Positions 1 through 9,369 of a stretch of 64,000 bases of DNA are shown here, piece after piece. The position numbers were made by a program, and so were the translations under genes. Source of the DNA: Nitrobacteraceae bacterium AZCC 1564 (GTDB lineage: Bacteria > Pseudomonadota > Alphaproteobacteria > Rhizobiales > Xanthobacteraceae); NCBI GenBank assembly GCA_036924835.1, contig JBAGRR010000001.1, forward strand, positions 4,727,001 through 4,791,000, read 5' to 3'. The notes under the pieces were generated by a model that ran no database searches, had not been told where the DNA came from, and worked only from the letters and a program-made list of their open reading frames with translations. Position 1 is the first letter of the stretch. Every line of letters begins with the position of its first letter.

Positions 1-1
1 G

Positions 2-595
2 TCGACTGTTGCACCGGTCGTTGGGGACATCACCGGCCTTGTCACCCCGGAAATGGTGAAGCAGATGTTTCCCGCCGGGACCAAGCTGGCGAACATTGCA
101 GCGAACCTTCCGTTCGTTCTCGCCGGGCTTCGCTCCCGTCGGCTCGGTGACAGAGCCATGGTGTTAATGGCGCTAGCTACAATTCGGGCGGAGACAGAAG
201 GCTTTGTGCCTATCAGTGAAGGCATCAGCCGCTTCAATACAAATCGTTCGCCGTTCGACCGCTATGAGGGAAGATCGGATCTGGGTAACACCGTTGCTGG
301 AGACGGCCCGCGCTTTAAGGGACGCGGCTACATCCAATTGACAGGCCGGCAGAACTATCAACGTATCGGGCAGCAGGTCGGTTCCAACCTGATCGAGAAC
401 CCTGAGCTTGCGAACGACCCCGCAACGGCGGGCCTCATCCTCGCTCAATTTCTCAAGAACAAGGACTCCGCAATTCGCGCCGCCCTCGCAATCAGCGATC
501 TGTTGAAAGCCCGTAAGTTGGTCAACGGTGGTAGCCACGGCTTTGATCGTTTCAAGGATACTTACGATCGAGGGTCTGGAATCTTACCGCGCTGA
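2..595 (+). CDS. GH19-type lysozyme/chitinase, 5'-partial
   Basis: The frame is open from base 2, so the gene starts left of the window; the first internal ATG is at 53. The product matches the glycoside hydrolase 19 (chitinase/phage-type endolysin) fold: an AETEGF segment fits the catalytic-Glu helix, followed by the family signature KGRGYIQLTGRQNY (about residues 88-101 from the ATG at 53) and a conserved ENPELANDP loop. Such enzymes cleave beta-1,4 links in peptidoglycan or chitin. No membrane segment is seen in the visible part. It could be a cell-wall hydrolase or a prophage remnant; no other phage gene is nearby. The family call is fairly sure, the physiological role is not. Confidence 0.75.
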   Translation, partial: STVAPVVGDITGLVTPEMVKQMFPAGTKLANIAANLPFVLAGLRSRRLGDRAMVLMALATIRAETEGFVPISEGISRFNTNRSPFDRYEGRSDLGNTVAGDGPRFKGRGYIQLTGRQNYQRIGQQVGSNLIENPELANDPATAGLILAQFLKNKDSAIRAALAISDLLKARKLVNGGSHGFDRFKDTYDRGSGILPR

Positions 596-732
596 TCGAG
601 TGCCCGCGACAACAACAGCATCGCGGAGGTGTCGTTGTTCGCTTCCTTCGCATTTTCACAAGCTTACCTTATGGAGGCGCCCGACCGATCTGAGCAGTAT
701 TGGTGCGTGAGCGATCGGGCGCGCCTGGCGCC

Positions 733-1386
733 TTACGCGCGCTTCGGTCTGCGGATCGCGCGCACCTTGCCACTGTTTCCGCCGCCGCAGAAAAAACGAT
801 CAGCGCCGTCGGACTCCAGTCCCGACACGCCAGTGTCCGGCGGCATCTTGAGACTTTCGAGAACCTCTCCACTCTTGGGATCGATGCGCCGCACATCGCT
901 CTCGTCGCCTTCCCAGGTCCCGTGCCAGAGTTCGCCGTCCACCCATGTCACGCCGGTGACGAAGCGGTTGGTTTCGATGGTGCGCAGGATCTTGCCCGTG
1001 TTCGGATCGATCTGATGGATCTTGCGATCGCGATATTGCCCGACCCACAACGAGCCTTCCGCCCAGGCGAGCCCGGAATCTCCGCCGTCGCCCGGCGCGG
1101 GGATGGTGGAGAGCACATCGCCGGTTTTGGGATCAATCTTCTGAATGCGTTTCTCGGCGATCTGAAAGAAATACTGGCCATCAAAGGCCGTTCCCGCATG
1201 CGCAGGTACGTCGATGGCACGCTCCACCTTTCCGCTGGCGGGATCGAACGCACTGATGTTGTCGCCGGCGGCGAACCAGACGCTCTTGCCGTCGTACGTC
1301 ACGCCGTGCACATGCGCGACGCCGGGAAAGGGACCGTATTCCTGAATGATTTCGGCGTTGCTGGCATTGGTTGCTGATTGCTTCAT
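733..1386 (-). CDS. Beta-propeller (YVTN/Vgb-like) protein
   Basis: A 217-residue protein made of repeated blades with the pattern IDPxTGxxLxTI (for example IDPKTGDVLSTI, IDPNTGKILRTI, IDPKSGEVLESL), typical of small beta-propellers related to virginiamycin B lyase or glutamine cyclotransferase. It has no signal peptide, so it is probably cytosolic. The substrate cannot be read from sequence. It converges with the partial GH19 gene and lies just downstream of the TPR/winged-helix regulator on the same strand (40 bp gap), so the two may be co-transcribed. The fold is confident, a catalytic function is not. Confidence 0.7.
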   Translation of the reverse strand: MKQSATNASNAEIIQEYGPFPGVAHVHGVTYDGKSVWFAAGDNISAFDPASGKVERAIDVPAHAGTAFDGQYFFQIAEKRIQKIDPKTGDVLSTIPAPGDGGDSGLAWAEGSLWVGQYRDRKIHQIDPNTGKILRTIETNRFVTGVTWVDGELWHGTWEGDESDVRRIDPKSGEVLESLKMPPDTGVSGLESDGADRFFCGGGNSGKVRAIRRPKRA

Positions 1387-1425
1387 GTGCTCATCCTCTG
1401 ATCGCTGTTGATGAAGCCATCCTAA

Positions 1426-2643
1426 CTACGCTGGCAGCGGAGCAGGGAGTAACAACGTCGTCGTGAAACCGGGAACAGGCGGCGTCATCCAGCGTCGCGC
1501 GCGCCCATGGCCGAACGACTGCACCTTACCTGCCAGTGCAAGGGAGTCGAGTGCGCGTTGCACGGTGCGCTGGCTGGTGTCGAGGGCAAGCGCCAGCGCC
1601 GAACTCGACCATGTTTCGCCGTCGGCAAGCAGGGCGAGCACCGCCGCATGTTGCTCCTCGACGGGATGCGCCAGCACCATGATCTTGCGTGCGCTGAGTG
1701 GGGCGAGCGCGAAGCCGCGCGGCGTAGCGCTCACACTTGCGATCTTCTGCAATATGCTGCGCAGCCGGCCGATTTCCACCCGCAGCCGCGCGCGATGGGA
1801 TTCATCGGCATGCTTGGCGCGAAACGCCCGCGCGACCAGCTCGTCCCGTGACACATCGCTCGGCCAGGCTTCAGCAAGGGTGCGCGCGAGCGCGAACAGC
1901 ACCGGGCGCGTGGCGAGCGAAACGGTGTCATGCGGATCGCGCACGATATAACGGCAGGCATCGACCACAACGTCCTTTGAGGATTGCAGCGCTTCGACCT
2001 CTTCGAGCAGCAGCGGACGCTCCTTACCATCAGCGATCAGGCGTGCGGCTGGCGACTTAAATATGCGCATCGCGTTCTCGACTTCCGCGATCAGGGCAGG
2101 AATTCGGGCCTCGCGCGCACTCTGCGCCGCGCGGGAAAGCGCATCGCGCGCAGTCTTCGCCTGCAGCCGCCGCATTGCGATGCCTGCGATGCTCAGCGCA
2201 TGGACGGTCTTCAATGCAGGCGGCAGCGGTGAGGGATCGAGCAGGACGAGCACGCGTTCGGCCTCATCGAGCCGCCCGATCAGCAACAGGCGGCGCACCT
2301 CAAGATAGCGCGCATGCGCAGCGTTGATGGGATCGCCATGTTGTTCGAGCGTGACGCGGGCGGCGTCGAGAGACTTCTCTGGCCAGCCGAGGTCGCGTGA
2401 AGCGAGCGCAATTTCGGCCTCGGCGACCACGCACCGCGCCCGGGACACCGCCTCGCGAGGGCCGAAGGCACGCGCCGCCCGTCGCAGCAGTGCCTTCGCC
2501 CGCACCAGATCGCCAAGCTGCGCCATAGCGATGCCGCGCAGCGCCAATGCGGGTGCATCGTCACGCAGGGCAACGCGGTTCAATGCGCCGAGAGGATCTC
2601 CCGAGGCGAGGGCCAGTGCGGCGGCCGTGATCAGTGAATCCAT
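1426..2643 (-). CDS. TPR-like regulator with C-terminal winged helix domains
   Basis: About 405 residues from the ATG at 2643; longer frames back to 2733 lack a better start. The N-terminal 170 residues are Ala/Leu/Arg-rich helical repeats like a TPR array. They are followed by a region resembling a response-regulator-type winged helix (SRDELVARAFRAK, RLRVEIGRLRSILQ) and a second HTH near the C-terminus (SSALALALDTSQRTVQRALDSL). This layout suggests a DNA-binding regulator sensing through the helical domain. The propeller gene follows on the same strand. Target and ligand are unknown. Confidence 0.6.
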   Translation of the reverse strand: MDSLITAAALALASGDPLGALNRVALRDDAPALALRGIAMAQLGDLVRAKALLRRAARAFGPREAVSRARCVVAEAEIALASRDLGWPEKSLDAARVTLEQHGDPINAAHARYLEVRRLLLIGRLDEAERVLVLLDPSPLPPALKTVHALSIAGIAMRRLQAKTARDALSRAAQSAREARIPALIAEVENAMRIFKSPAARLIADGKERPLLLEEVEALQSSKDVVVDACRYIVRDPHDTVSLATRPVLFALARTLAEAWPSDVSRDELVARAFRAKHADESHRARLRVEIGRLRSILQKIASVSATPRGFALAPLSARKIMVLAHPVEEQHAAVLALLADGETWSSSALALALDTSQRTVQRALDSLALAGKVQSFGHGRARRWMTPPVPGFTTTLLLPAPLPA

Positions 2644-2982
2644 TCGAAGCCCGACAGATGTATCACCCGGATTGTTCGATGCCCGGTCCTCATCTCTCCC
2701 GCAAGCCTGAATTCGCGCACCGTGACGGAACAAACGACGCAGGGCAGATGTGCGGAGGTGCCCGCTGTTTGCGAGTTTGTTGACGCACAGCCATCCTTTG
2801 CTAAGCTCTTTCCGCTATGAAAATGTTCGCTTTCAATTTCGCCTCGACCTTTCACCGATCCTGATCCCGCTGTTCCTTGAGGAGCGAGGGAAGCGGGGCG
2901 CCGTTGGCGCTCGAAGGTGAAACGCCATGCCTGCAACGCGCGGGAGCGCACTCTTTGGGCTGGCCGGAATTGGAAGCAATCA
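2644..2982. other. Divergent intergenic region
   Basis: This 339 bp gap separates the divergent TPR-HTH regulator and the PhyH gene, so it must hold both promoters. No RNA gene, long palindrome or operator stands out. ORFs through it on both strands are upstream extensions of the two flanking genes without convincing starts. Confidence 0.5.
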
Positions 2983-3774
2983 ATGCCACTCTCATCACAT
3001 GACACGCGCGCCCTGAGCGACGCGCAGATCAATCAATTTGTCACTGATGGCTTTGTTCGGATCGACGACGCCTTTCCGCCGACGCTGGCGGATGCCGTGC
3101 GCGGTACTCTCTGGCGGGAGATGAAGCTCGATCCCGATGATCCATCCACGTGGACAAAACCTGTCATCCGTCTCGGCATGTATACCGACGGGCCATTCGT
3201 CGAAGCCGCGCGGACAGCCACACTGATCAAAGCCTACGATCAGCTTGTGGGCGAAGGCCGCTGGCTGATGCCGGGCGCGATGGGCACTTTTCCGGTGCGT
3301 TTTCCCTCAAACGAGAGTCCGGGCGACGACGGCTGGCATGTGGACGTGAGCTTCGGCTGGGAGTCCAAGCCGAACTTCATGGACTGGCGCGCCAACATCG
3401 TCTCCAAGGGCCGCGCGCTGCTGATGCTGTTTCTCTTCTCCGACGTGGGAGAGGAGGACGCGCCGACGCGTATTCGGAAGGGTTCACACCATGTTGTCGC
3501 GCGCATGCTGGCGCCTGCAGGAGAAGAGGGGCTGACGCTAAGGCAGATCGCGGCGCGGCTGCCGGAGACCGAGGGCTGCAAAGAGGCGCTCGCGACAGGA
3601 AAGGCAGGAACGGTTTACCTCTGCCATCCGTTCCTGGTTCACGCCGCACAGCCGCATCGTGGCACGGGTGCGCGCTTTCTCGCCCAGCCTCCGTTGCTGC
3701 CGCGCGGCGATCTTCAGCTTCAACGCAACGACGGCGCCTATTCGCCTGTTGAGATCGCGATCAGGTCGGCGTGA
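2983..3774 (+). CDS. Phytanoyl-CoA dioxygenase (PhyH) family protein
   Basis: Fe(II)/2-oxoglutarate-dependent dioxygenase fold of 263 residues. The facial triad is visible as H119-x-D121 (WHVDVSF) and a distal H220 in the segment HPFLVHAAQPHRG, with R226 available to bind 2-oxoglutarate. The substrate is not predictable; bacterial PhyH enzymes hydroxylate diverse small molecules. The ATG at 2983 was chosen because upstream residues do not look like the family; the SD is weak. A strong hairpin follows directly. The gene is monocistronic. Confidence 0.8.
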   Translation: MPLSSHDTRALSDAQINQFVTDGFVRIDDAFPPTLADAVRGTLWREMKLDPDDPSTWTKPVIRLGMYTDGPFVEAARTATLIKAYDQLVGEGRWLMPGAMGTFPVRFPSNESPGDDGWHVDVSFGWESKPNFMDWRANIVSKGRALLMLFLFSDVGEEDAPTRIRKGSHHVVARMLAPAGEEGLTLRQIAARLPETEGCKEALATGKAGTVYLCHPFLVHAAQPHRGTGARFLAQPPLLPRGDLQLQRNDGAYSPVEIAIRSA

Positions 3775-3783
3775 CGTGACGTG

Positions 3784-3811
3784 AGCGTGCCGGTCACACG
3801 GCCGGCACGCT
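3784..3811. terminator. Bidirectional hairpin terminator
   Basis: A perfect 10 bp inverted repeat (AGCGTGCCGG / CCGGCACGCT) with an 8 nt loop lies between the convergent PhyH gene and the AlgE-type gene, whose stop is at 3816. It is well placed to end transcription from both sides. The U-tract is weak. Confidence 0.7.
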
Positions 3812-3815
3812 TAGC

Positions 3816-5204
3816 TTAAAAGCGCCAGAGCGCCTCGAACCCGATCATGTGAATGGTGTTGGCGGGGCCGGTCTGCTTGGTGAATTCGCCGGCTTCGAAC
3901 ACGGAGTACGAGGCGAGGATGTTGAAGAACGGGTGAGGGTGCCAGTTGAGCGTCAGCTCCTGTTGATCGCCGATGTGGCGAGCGTTGCTGCTGTTGCCGG
4001 AGCGAAGCAGGTTGCCCGCGATGCCGTAGATTCCGTCGCCAGCACTCTCGCGCCAGTAGTTGATGGAGGCGACGCCAAGCGTGACGTGGTGACCGAGATC
4101 GACATCGATGCCAGGGTGAAGGTCGATGATGTTGCTGGGCCCGAGCGGCGTCAGTTCGCCGAAATATTTTCCCTTGGGGAATAGGGGATTGAACGTCTGC
4201 AGCACGCGGTCGGACGAATCGTGATCGCCGCTGATGATGTCGGCACGCAGGCGCAACGTGAACGGGTCGATCCGGTATGCGGTCTCGGTTCCGAGCGACC
4301 AGGCATGGATCTGCGCATCGGCAAAGCGGCCACGCTGCAGCATCAATTCCCAATTCCAGCTCCAGCGGCCGACTTCACCAAAGGTGCGCAGGCCATAGGT
4401 TTGCCGATGCTCGCTTCCCTTGCCTTGTTCGAATTGCGCAGTGTCGTTGCGATAATCGAGCAGGTAGGCGTCCAAGCCGATGTGGCCGTGCTGAAACGTG
4501 GCGTAGGCGGCGGTGAGATGACGCGTCGTGGAAGCGCGATCATCGAAATTCTCCGGAGCAATGTTCACTGGACGCAGATCCATCAATTGAAAGCGAATCG
4601 GTCCCGCGTTGGCGATGGCGTGAACGCCGTCGAACGGCTGCGGAATGTTCGGGCCATAGCGCAGGCCGACCAGCCGTTCGGTGCCGAGCGCGATGAGTTC
4701 GCGGCCGCCACGAAGTTGCACCGTTGCATCCCCGACGGGAAGTTTTACCTCGCCAAACCCTTGCAGCAGATCAACGCCGGTCTTGTCGGCGGGGCTCGGG
4801 GGCGGATCGAGGCCGACAACATAACCCGCGATGCCTTGCACGAAGGCGCGCACCGGGCCCGCATGCACATCAGCATGGGGCATCAGGCGCAGCCACAGAT
4901 AGCCGTCGTTGGGGGAAGCGGCGCTGCCCCACGAATTGTTGCGGTAGCCTTCATAGCGCGCACGGGCCTCGACGCCGGTGCTCATCCAGATGCTGCCGTC
5001 AGCTGACAGTGGCTGATATTTCGCGGGGATCCAGTCAGGGAGGAGGGATAGGTCGCGGTCGCGCAGCACCGACCAGTCTTCATCGTAGCGCCAAGGAACT
5101 TGAGAAGGAACCTGCGAAGGGAAATCCTGCGCCGGCTTGTCCTGCGCGGCAGCTACGCTGGCGAAGAGGATGGCCACGAGGACCAGCATGCAGCGAGCGA
5201 CCAT
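3816..5204 (-). CDS. Alginate-export (AlgE-like) outer-membrane beta-barrel protein
   Basis: A protein of 462 residues from the ATG at 5204. It has a signal peptide (MVARCMLVLVAILFASVAAA, cleavage before QD) and then alternating amphipathic strands rich in aromatic residues, ending in the outer-membrane C-terminal pattern IGFEALWRF with a final Phe. The body resembles the alginate export domain family (EARARYEGYRNN, ELIALGTERLVGLRYGPN). It probably forms an outer-membrane channel for an unknown anionic solute. Upstream in-frame ATGs overlap the next gene, so the signal-peptide start is preferred. Confidence 0.75.
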   Translation of the reverse strand: MVARCMLVLVAILFASVAAAQDKPAQDFPSQVPSQVPWRYDEDWSVLRDRDLSLLPDWIPAKYQPLSADGSIWMSTGVEARARYEGYRNNSWGSAASPNDGYLWLRLMPHADVHAGPVRAFVQGIAGYVVGLDPPPSPADKTGVDLLQGFGEVKLPVGDATVQLRGGRELIALGTERLVGLRYGPNIPQPFDGVHAIANAGPIRFQLMDLRPVNIAPENFDDRASTTRHLTAAYATFQHGHIGLDAYLLDYRNDTAQFEQGKGSEHRQTYGLRTFGEVGRWSWNWELMLQRGRFADAQIHAWSLGTETAYRIDPFTLRLRADIISGDHDSSDRVLQTFNPLFPKGKYFGELTPLGPSNIIDLHPGIDVDLGHHVTLGVASINYWRESAGDGIYGIAGNLLRSGNSSNARHIGDQQELTLNWHPHPFFNILASYSVFEAGEFTKQTGPANTIHMIGFEALWRF

Positions 5205-5364
5205 GCGTTGCTGGAGCCTTATCCGATGAGTGGGAGAGTGCGCTTCGGTGCGCGTGGGCGGCTTGCCGCACAAAGCGCAAGCCACCGGATGAACAGCACA
5301 CGTGCTCTTCATCCGGTGCCGGCCTGGTCGTCCGATGCTCCTTTTGGAGTACGGACAGCGGGAC

Positions 5365-6024
5365 TTACTTCTTGTCGCCGTGGACTTCGAACATCGCCTT
5401 GACGTACTGGATGCCGATGCCGAAGGCGCCGCCATGCCGCTTCGCGACGCCGGTGGTGACGTCGTAGGTCTCCGTGCGCGCCCAGTCGCGCTGCAGCTCG
5501 GACAGATAGCCGAGCGCGGTGATCGGACGGGCGCCGGCCTGGATCATGCGCTCCATGGCGCGCTCATGGGCTTCGGTCGTGCAGTCGCCGCAAGCATCCG
5601 CAACGATGTAAACTTCAAAACCTTGCTCCAGCGCCGACAGCGCAGGACCCATGCAGCAGACGGACGTCCACAGGCCGCACATCACGAGACGGTCCTTGCC
5701 GACGGCATTGACACGGCGGATGAGATTCTCGTCTTCCCAACCGTTCAGGAACGTGCGGTCGGTGACCTCGGCGTCCGGGAACACGTCGGTGATTTCACTG
5801 AACAGGGGACCTGCGAAGGTGTCCTTCGAAATCGTCGTGATGATGGTGGGGACATTAAAGCCCTTCGCGGTCTCCGCCAGAACCGCAACGTTTGCACGCA
5901 GGCTAGTGACATCGATCGACTTGGTGTTGAACGCCATCTGCGATTGATGGTCGATCAGGATCACTGCATGATCCTTCGGGCTGAGAAGGCTTTTGGCGGG
6001 CTTGGCGGTCGCTTTGATGCTCAC
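5365..6024 (-). CDS. Isochorismatase-family cysteine hydrolase (YcaC-like)
   Basis: A 219-residue protein with the Asp/Lys/Cys triad of the isochorismatase-like superfamily: D25 in VILIDHQ, a lysine probably near K110, and nucleophilic C123 in CGLWTSVCCMGPALS. It is closest in layout to YcaC-type hydrolases, which form large oligomers and whose natural substrate is poorly defined. An unusual extra Cys (C124) follows the nucleophile. The LysR gene lies 258 bp upstream in the same direction and is a candidate regulator. Confidence 0.85.
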   Translation of the reverse strand: MSIKATAKPAKSLLSPKDHAVILIDHQSQMAFNTKSIDVTSLRANVAVLAETAKGFNVPTIITTISKDTFAGPLFSEITDVFPDAEVTDRTFLNGWEDENLIRRVNAVGKDRLVMCGLWTSVCCMGPALSALEQGFEVYIVADACGDCTTEAHERAMERMIQAGARPITALGYLSELQRDWARTETYDVTTGVAKRHGGAFGIGIQYVKAMFEVHGDKK

Positions 6025-6282
6025 GGCGGGTCCTTTCTGGTCGCGGAGTACTTTTCTTCGAATTCGCCGAACGATCGCCGACCGTGGAGGAGCGAACCGA
6101 CGACCGCCAGCGGCCCCGAATTAGTGTGCAGCCCTTCGCTGTGCGAGCAGCGTTTCGGCCAGACTGATTTTGCAAAATTGCAGATAAACTCTGCGCGAGC
6201 CTTTGGGCCGCTAGCAGGTCTGGTGCAGCCGCTAATGGAGTGGATTTGATATTCGCTACCCACCCGAATGAGAATCGGACCA

Positions 6283-7200
6283 CTAGGGCGTGCGCTTGTC
6301 GTGTCCTTCGATCAAGGCGCGCTGCTTGGTGATCGCCTTGGTGCAATGGGTCATGAAGGCGTAGACGCGTCCTGACTTGCGGATGTCGGGATGTGTGAGA
6401 ATCCACAGTTCGTCGCTGATCTTTGGCTCCACGGGCCCGATCCGCATCAGGTTGAGATCAAGATCGCCGTGCATGCAGGGCAAAAATCCGACGCCGATCC
6501 CGGCTGCGATGGCTGCGGCCGAGCCGATGACGGAGTCGCTGCGGTAGACGATCTTGTCGCGAGCGACGCGCTCCTCGACGAACTTGAATGCGCGCAGGCC
6601 AGAGAGACCCGGCCCGTATGACGCCCATTGCTGCTGGTAGAGCGCCTCGGGGCTCGGCCATCCGCCAATGAAGTCGGCCCTGCGCCCATAGGGGGCCCAT
6701 GCAATGGTCGCGACCTTGCGGCCGTACAGGTTTTCCGACGGCGGCTCGGTGGCGGCGCGGAATGCAACATCCGAATCCCCGCGTGCGAGATTCAGCACAG
6801 CGTTGGAAACAATAATCTCAACCCTGATGGAGGGATTGCGGGCCTGGAAGTCCACGATGATCGGCGTGAGGAAATCGAGCAGCAGCGCGTCGCTGGTGGT
6901 GATGCGCAGGTCGCCGGCGTGAGCGTGACCCGAAACCCGCCGTACCGCGCTGACGATGTCCAGTTCAACGCGCTCGGCAAGCGCGATCAGTTCGGCGCCG
7001 GGCGGCGTCGCCACATACCCCGTGCGGCGGCGGTCGAACAACGTGACGCCCAGGGTTTCCTCCACCAAAGTGAGACGCCGGGAAATGGTGGTGTTGTTGA
7101 CGCCGAGCATTTTGGCAGCGGCGGCCAGCGCGCCGCTTTCGCCGATCGCCTTGATGATGCGTAAATCATCCCAGGACAACTTGCCAAAGGGGTCGCTCAT
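6283..7200 (-). CDS. LysR-family transcriptional regulator
   Basis: A 305-residue protein with an N-terminal winged HTH (residues about 9-66: LRIIKAIGESGALAAAAKMLGVNNTTISRRL) and a C-terminal periplasmic-binding-like effector domain from residue 95. The SGSLTAAA-type motif is altered to SGALAAAA and the recognition helix contains NNTTISRRL, as in the non-canonical single-target LysR subgroup. It probably controls the downstream isochorismatase-like hydrolase. The effector is unknown. Confidence 0.9.
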   Translation of the reverse strand: MSDPFGKLSWDDLRIIKAIGESGALAAAAKMLGVNNTTISRRLTLVEETLGVTLFDRRRTGYVATPPGAELIALAERVELDIVSAVRRVSGHAHAGDLRITTSDALLLDFLTPIIVDFQARNPSIRVEIIVSNAVLNLARGDSDVAFRAATEPPSENLYGRKVATIAWAPYGRRADFIGGWPSPEALYQQQWASYGPGLSGLRAFKFVEERVARDKIVYRSDSVIGSAAAIAAGIGVGFLPCMHGDLDLNLMRIGPVEPKISDELWILTHPDIRKSGRVYAFMTHCTKAITKQRALIEGHDKRTP

Positions 7201-7378
7201 GTTGCTCCTTCCAGCGCTGGTTCGGGGCCGTTACTCCCGCGTCGCATTGCTCCCTTTGCATATCTAGGGCGGCGATTGCAATGGATCGTCAAATCAACCA
7301 GTCTTTTGGCTGCTGTCGGGCTGCGCCGCCGGTGCGCTGGCGGACGGCATCGATGTGTTCGGGCTTGCGGCGTAAATG

Positions 7379-7900
7379 TTATGAACGCGCGCCAAACTTT
7401 CCCGGCACGGCATGCGCGGTGGTGGTGACGCGACCCGTCTCCAGCAATTCCTTCAGCCGCTGCAGGTTGGCTTCGACTTCGCCTTGCGGTGATTTTCCCA
7501 TCAAGGTCAGGATCGTATTCGACAGACTGGGCAGCGGCATGTGCAGGCGTTGGGTGACACGCGTGCCTGCGCCCTGATCCGCCGGCTCGAACGTGGTGGT
7601 CCATATGCCGCGCAGACCCGGCGTCATCTCGGTGCCGTAACACAGCATCGCATCAAGCCGCGCTTTCAGGATATCGACCATCCAGTGCACGGGGATTCTC
7701 ATCGGGCCTTGAATGGTCCAGCGATAACGATTGGGGCCTGCGGGCTCCACGTCCATGACATCGCCGAGGAATTGCGGAAAGTGCGTCATGTCGGCGTAGA
7801 ATGCGTAGACCTCGTGCACAGGGCGGGCGATCGTCACGCTCGACATGATATCCGACGTGATGTCGTCGCCGAATATCCGCAGTAATCCGTCGTTCGCCAT
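7379..7900 (-). CDS. SRPBCC (polyketide cyclase / START-like) protein
   Basis: A 173-residue small-ligand-binding fold. Typical features are an N-terminal strand with IARPVHEVYAFYADMTHFPQFL, a central beta-sheet, and a long C-terminal helix (VEANLQRLKELLETG). Such proteins bind hydrophobic ligands or act as cyclases or dehydrases. It has a good SD (AGAAGGGG) before the ATG at 7900 and lies 21 bp after the DsbA-like gene, so the two form an operon. The ligand is unknown. Confidence 0.75.
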   Translation of the reverse strand: MANDGLLRIFGDDITSDIMSSVTIARPVHEVYAFYADMTHFPQFLGDVMDVEPAGPNRYRWTIQGPMRIPVHWMVDILKARLDAMLCYGTEMTPGLRGIWTTTFEPADQGAGTRVTQRLHMPLPSLSNTILTLMGKSPQGEVEANLQRLKELLETGRVTTTAHAVPGKFGARS

Positions 7901-7921
7901 CTGTGCCCCTTCTTCTTTTTC

Positions 7922-8584
7922 TTATGACGCTTTGGCGGGAGTTGGCTGGGAAAGGGCGCGCGCAGCGAGGGTCTCGAACGCGCTCTCGGCAACGAAGCCG
8001 CTAATCATTTGCCCGGCGATGCGCCAGCTCGGCGTGCCGCGCACACCGAAATGTTGGCCAAGCTGCTGGCCTTCATCGATGGAAGCGCGCGCCTCGCCGC
8101 TGGTCAGCGCTGCGCGCAGACCCTCAATATTTGTCACGAACTCGCTCGCACATGTCAGCACGGTCTCGACATCGCCGATGTTGAGGCCATCGGCAAAGTG
8201 TGCGCGAAACAGCTTTGCTTGCACGGACGCGAATGCCCGAGGCTGATGCCGGCGCACCCACTCGGCGGCGGCAAGCGCGGTGCTGGAGTTTGGCAGCCGC
8301 GGCGGCCAGTTCAGCGGCAGGCCAAGCGCGGCGGCGTTGCGTTCGATCTGCTGATACATCGCGCCCTGGCGCGGGCCGACATAGATGCCTTCGGTTGGAA
8401 TTTCGGGATGGGCCTGGAATGGCAGTTCGATGACGGTAAGGCCGCGCTGTTGCAGCAGATGCGTGCGCGCCTGGCCGAGATAGCAGAACGGGCAGGTGAG
8501 ATCATACCAATGCAGCGCGACCGGACCGTCATCCGCAACATGCTGCAGGCCGGCCGGCGGCGCGGACACGAGTGACTCAGACAT
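7922..8584 (-). CDS. DsbA-family (FrnE-like) thioredoxin-fold oxidoreductase
   Basis: A 220-residue protein with the active-site motif C31-P-F-C34 on a thioredoxin strand (VALHWYDLTCPFCYLG), an inserted helical domain, and the cis-Pro segment GVRGTPSWRI near residue 178. No signal peptide is seen, which fits the cytosolic FrnE branch rather than periplasmic DsbA. It probably catalyses dithiol/disulfide exchange or a related isomerisation. It heads a two-gene operon with the SRPBCC protein. Confidence 0.85.
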   Translation of the reverse strand: MSESLVSAPPAGLQHVADDGPVALHWYDLTCPFCYLGQARTHLLQQRGLTVIELPFQAHPEIPTEGIYVGPRQGAMYQQIERNAAALGLPLNWPPRLPNSSTALAAAEWVRRHQPRAFASVQAKLFRAHFADGLNIGDVETVLTCASEFVTNIEGLRAALTSGEARASIDEGQQLGQHFGVRGTPSWRIAGQMISGFVAESAFETLAARALSQPTPAKAS

Positions 8585-8935
8585 GATGTCTCCGAAATCT
8601 CGTTGCCGATATCAATCGTGGCAACGAAGACCAAATGATGGCGGCACTGTGCGTTATCAAGTGGATGCACCGCGAGCCCTGCGGTTGTGGCATATGTGGC
8701 TTGTGATGAGCGGACGAGCGAGCCAGTTGCCGCGCGACTGCATGACAGGCTGACGACAGGATTTTTCCGGTGCGGATGATCCAAGGAGCAGGGCGCTAGC
8801 ATCCAAGCGATTGTTCGCAACCCACCTCCCGCTCCTTGTGATGGGATGGCGTGACCCCCCTGTTCGGGCGCTTTACCATTGATGACGATCCCATGCCGCG
8901 TCCTGCGGCGGGCTAGCCGCGAACTGACATCCTCA
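8585..8935. other. Intergenic region without recognised gene
   Basis: This 351 bp stretch lies upstream of the DsbA-like gene and downstream of the small secreted protein gene, both on the minus strand. It must carry the promoter of the DsbA/SRPBCC operon. A short GC hairpin (GCCGCG...CGCGGC) is near 8893-8917. No convincing coding frame or RNA was found. Confidence 0.4.
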
Positions 8936-9217
8936 CTAGCGTAGCGGTTCGATCATCGCCGCCATGTCGGGGTCGAGCAGGATCCTATAATGCGCGTTGC
9001 CGCATCGAAGCACCCAGGATGCGCGGTCGGGGCGGGAGCGCTTTCTGTCGCGCGTTGCGCTGATCGGCGTTGCGCAGGTGAAGCCTTGCAGGCGAACCTG
9101 AGCCGCCAGCGAGTCCGGCGGTGTCGTCACCGGCTGAGCTTTCGCGTGCGGCGCGACGAGAACAGCTATGGCGATCAAGGAAAACAGCCCAGAAAACAGC
9201 GCAAGTAATTTATGCAC
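8936..9217 (-). CDS. Small secreted protein of unknown function
   Basis: A 93-residue protein beginning with GTG. It has an N-terminal signal peptide (LLALFSGLFSLIAIAVLVAPHAKA, cleavage before QP) and a short mature domain with two cysteines (FTCATP and VLRCGN) that could form a disulfide. The C-terminal YRILLDPDMAAMIEPL is reminiscent of small periplasmic proteins common in Bradyrhizobium. I do not recognise a named family. The neighbours give no clue to function. Confidence 0.55.
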   Translation of the reverse strand: MHKLLALFSGLFSLIAIAVLVAPHAKAQPVTTPPDSLAAQVRLQGFTCATPISATRDRKRSRPDRASWVLRCGNAHYRILLDPDMAAMIEPLR

Positions 9218-9369
9218 GACAATACCCCTTCATCAAACATCTCGCTGGTCTGCCGGACTATATATCAAAAAGCGGCACTGTCCCGATATCGTCTGCGCAT
9301 CGGCACGATGCATGGGTGATGGTGTCGGCGGGTTGCCCCCGCACACGCCACTTTCATCATCGCATGTGG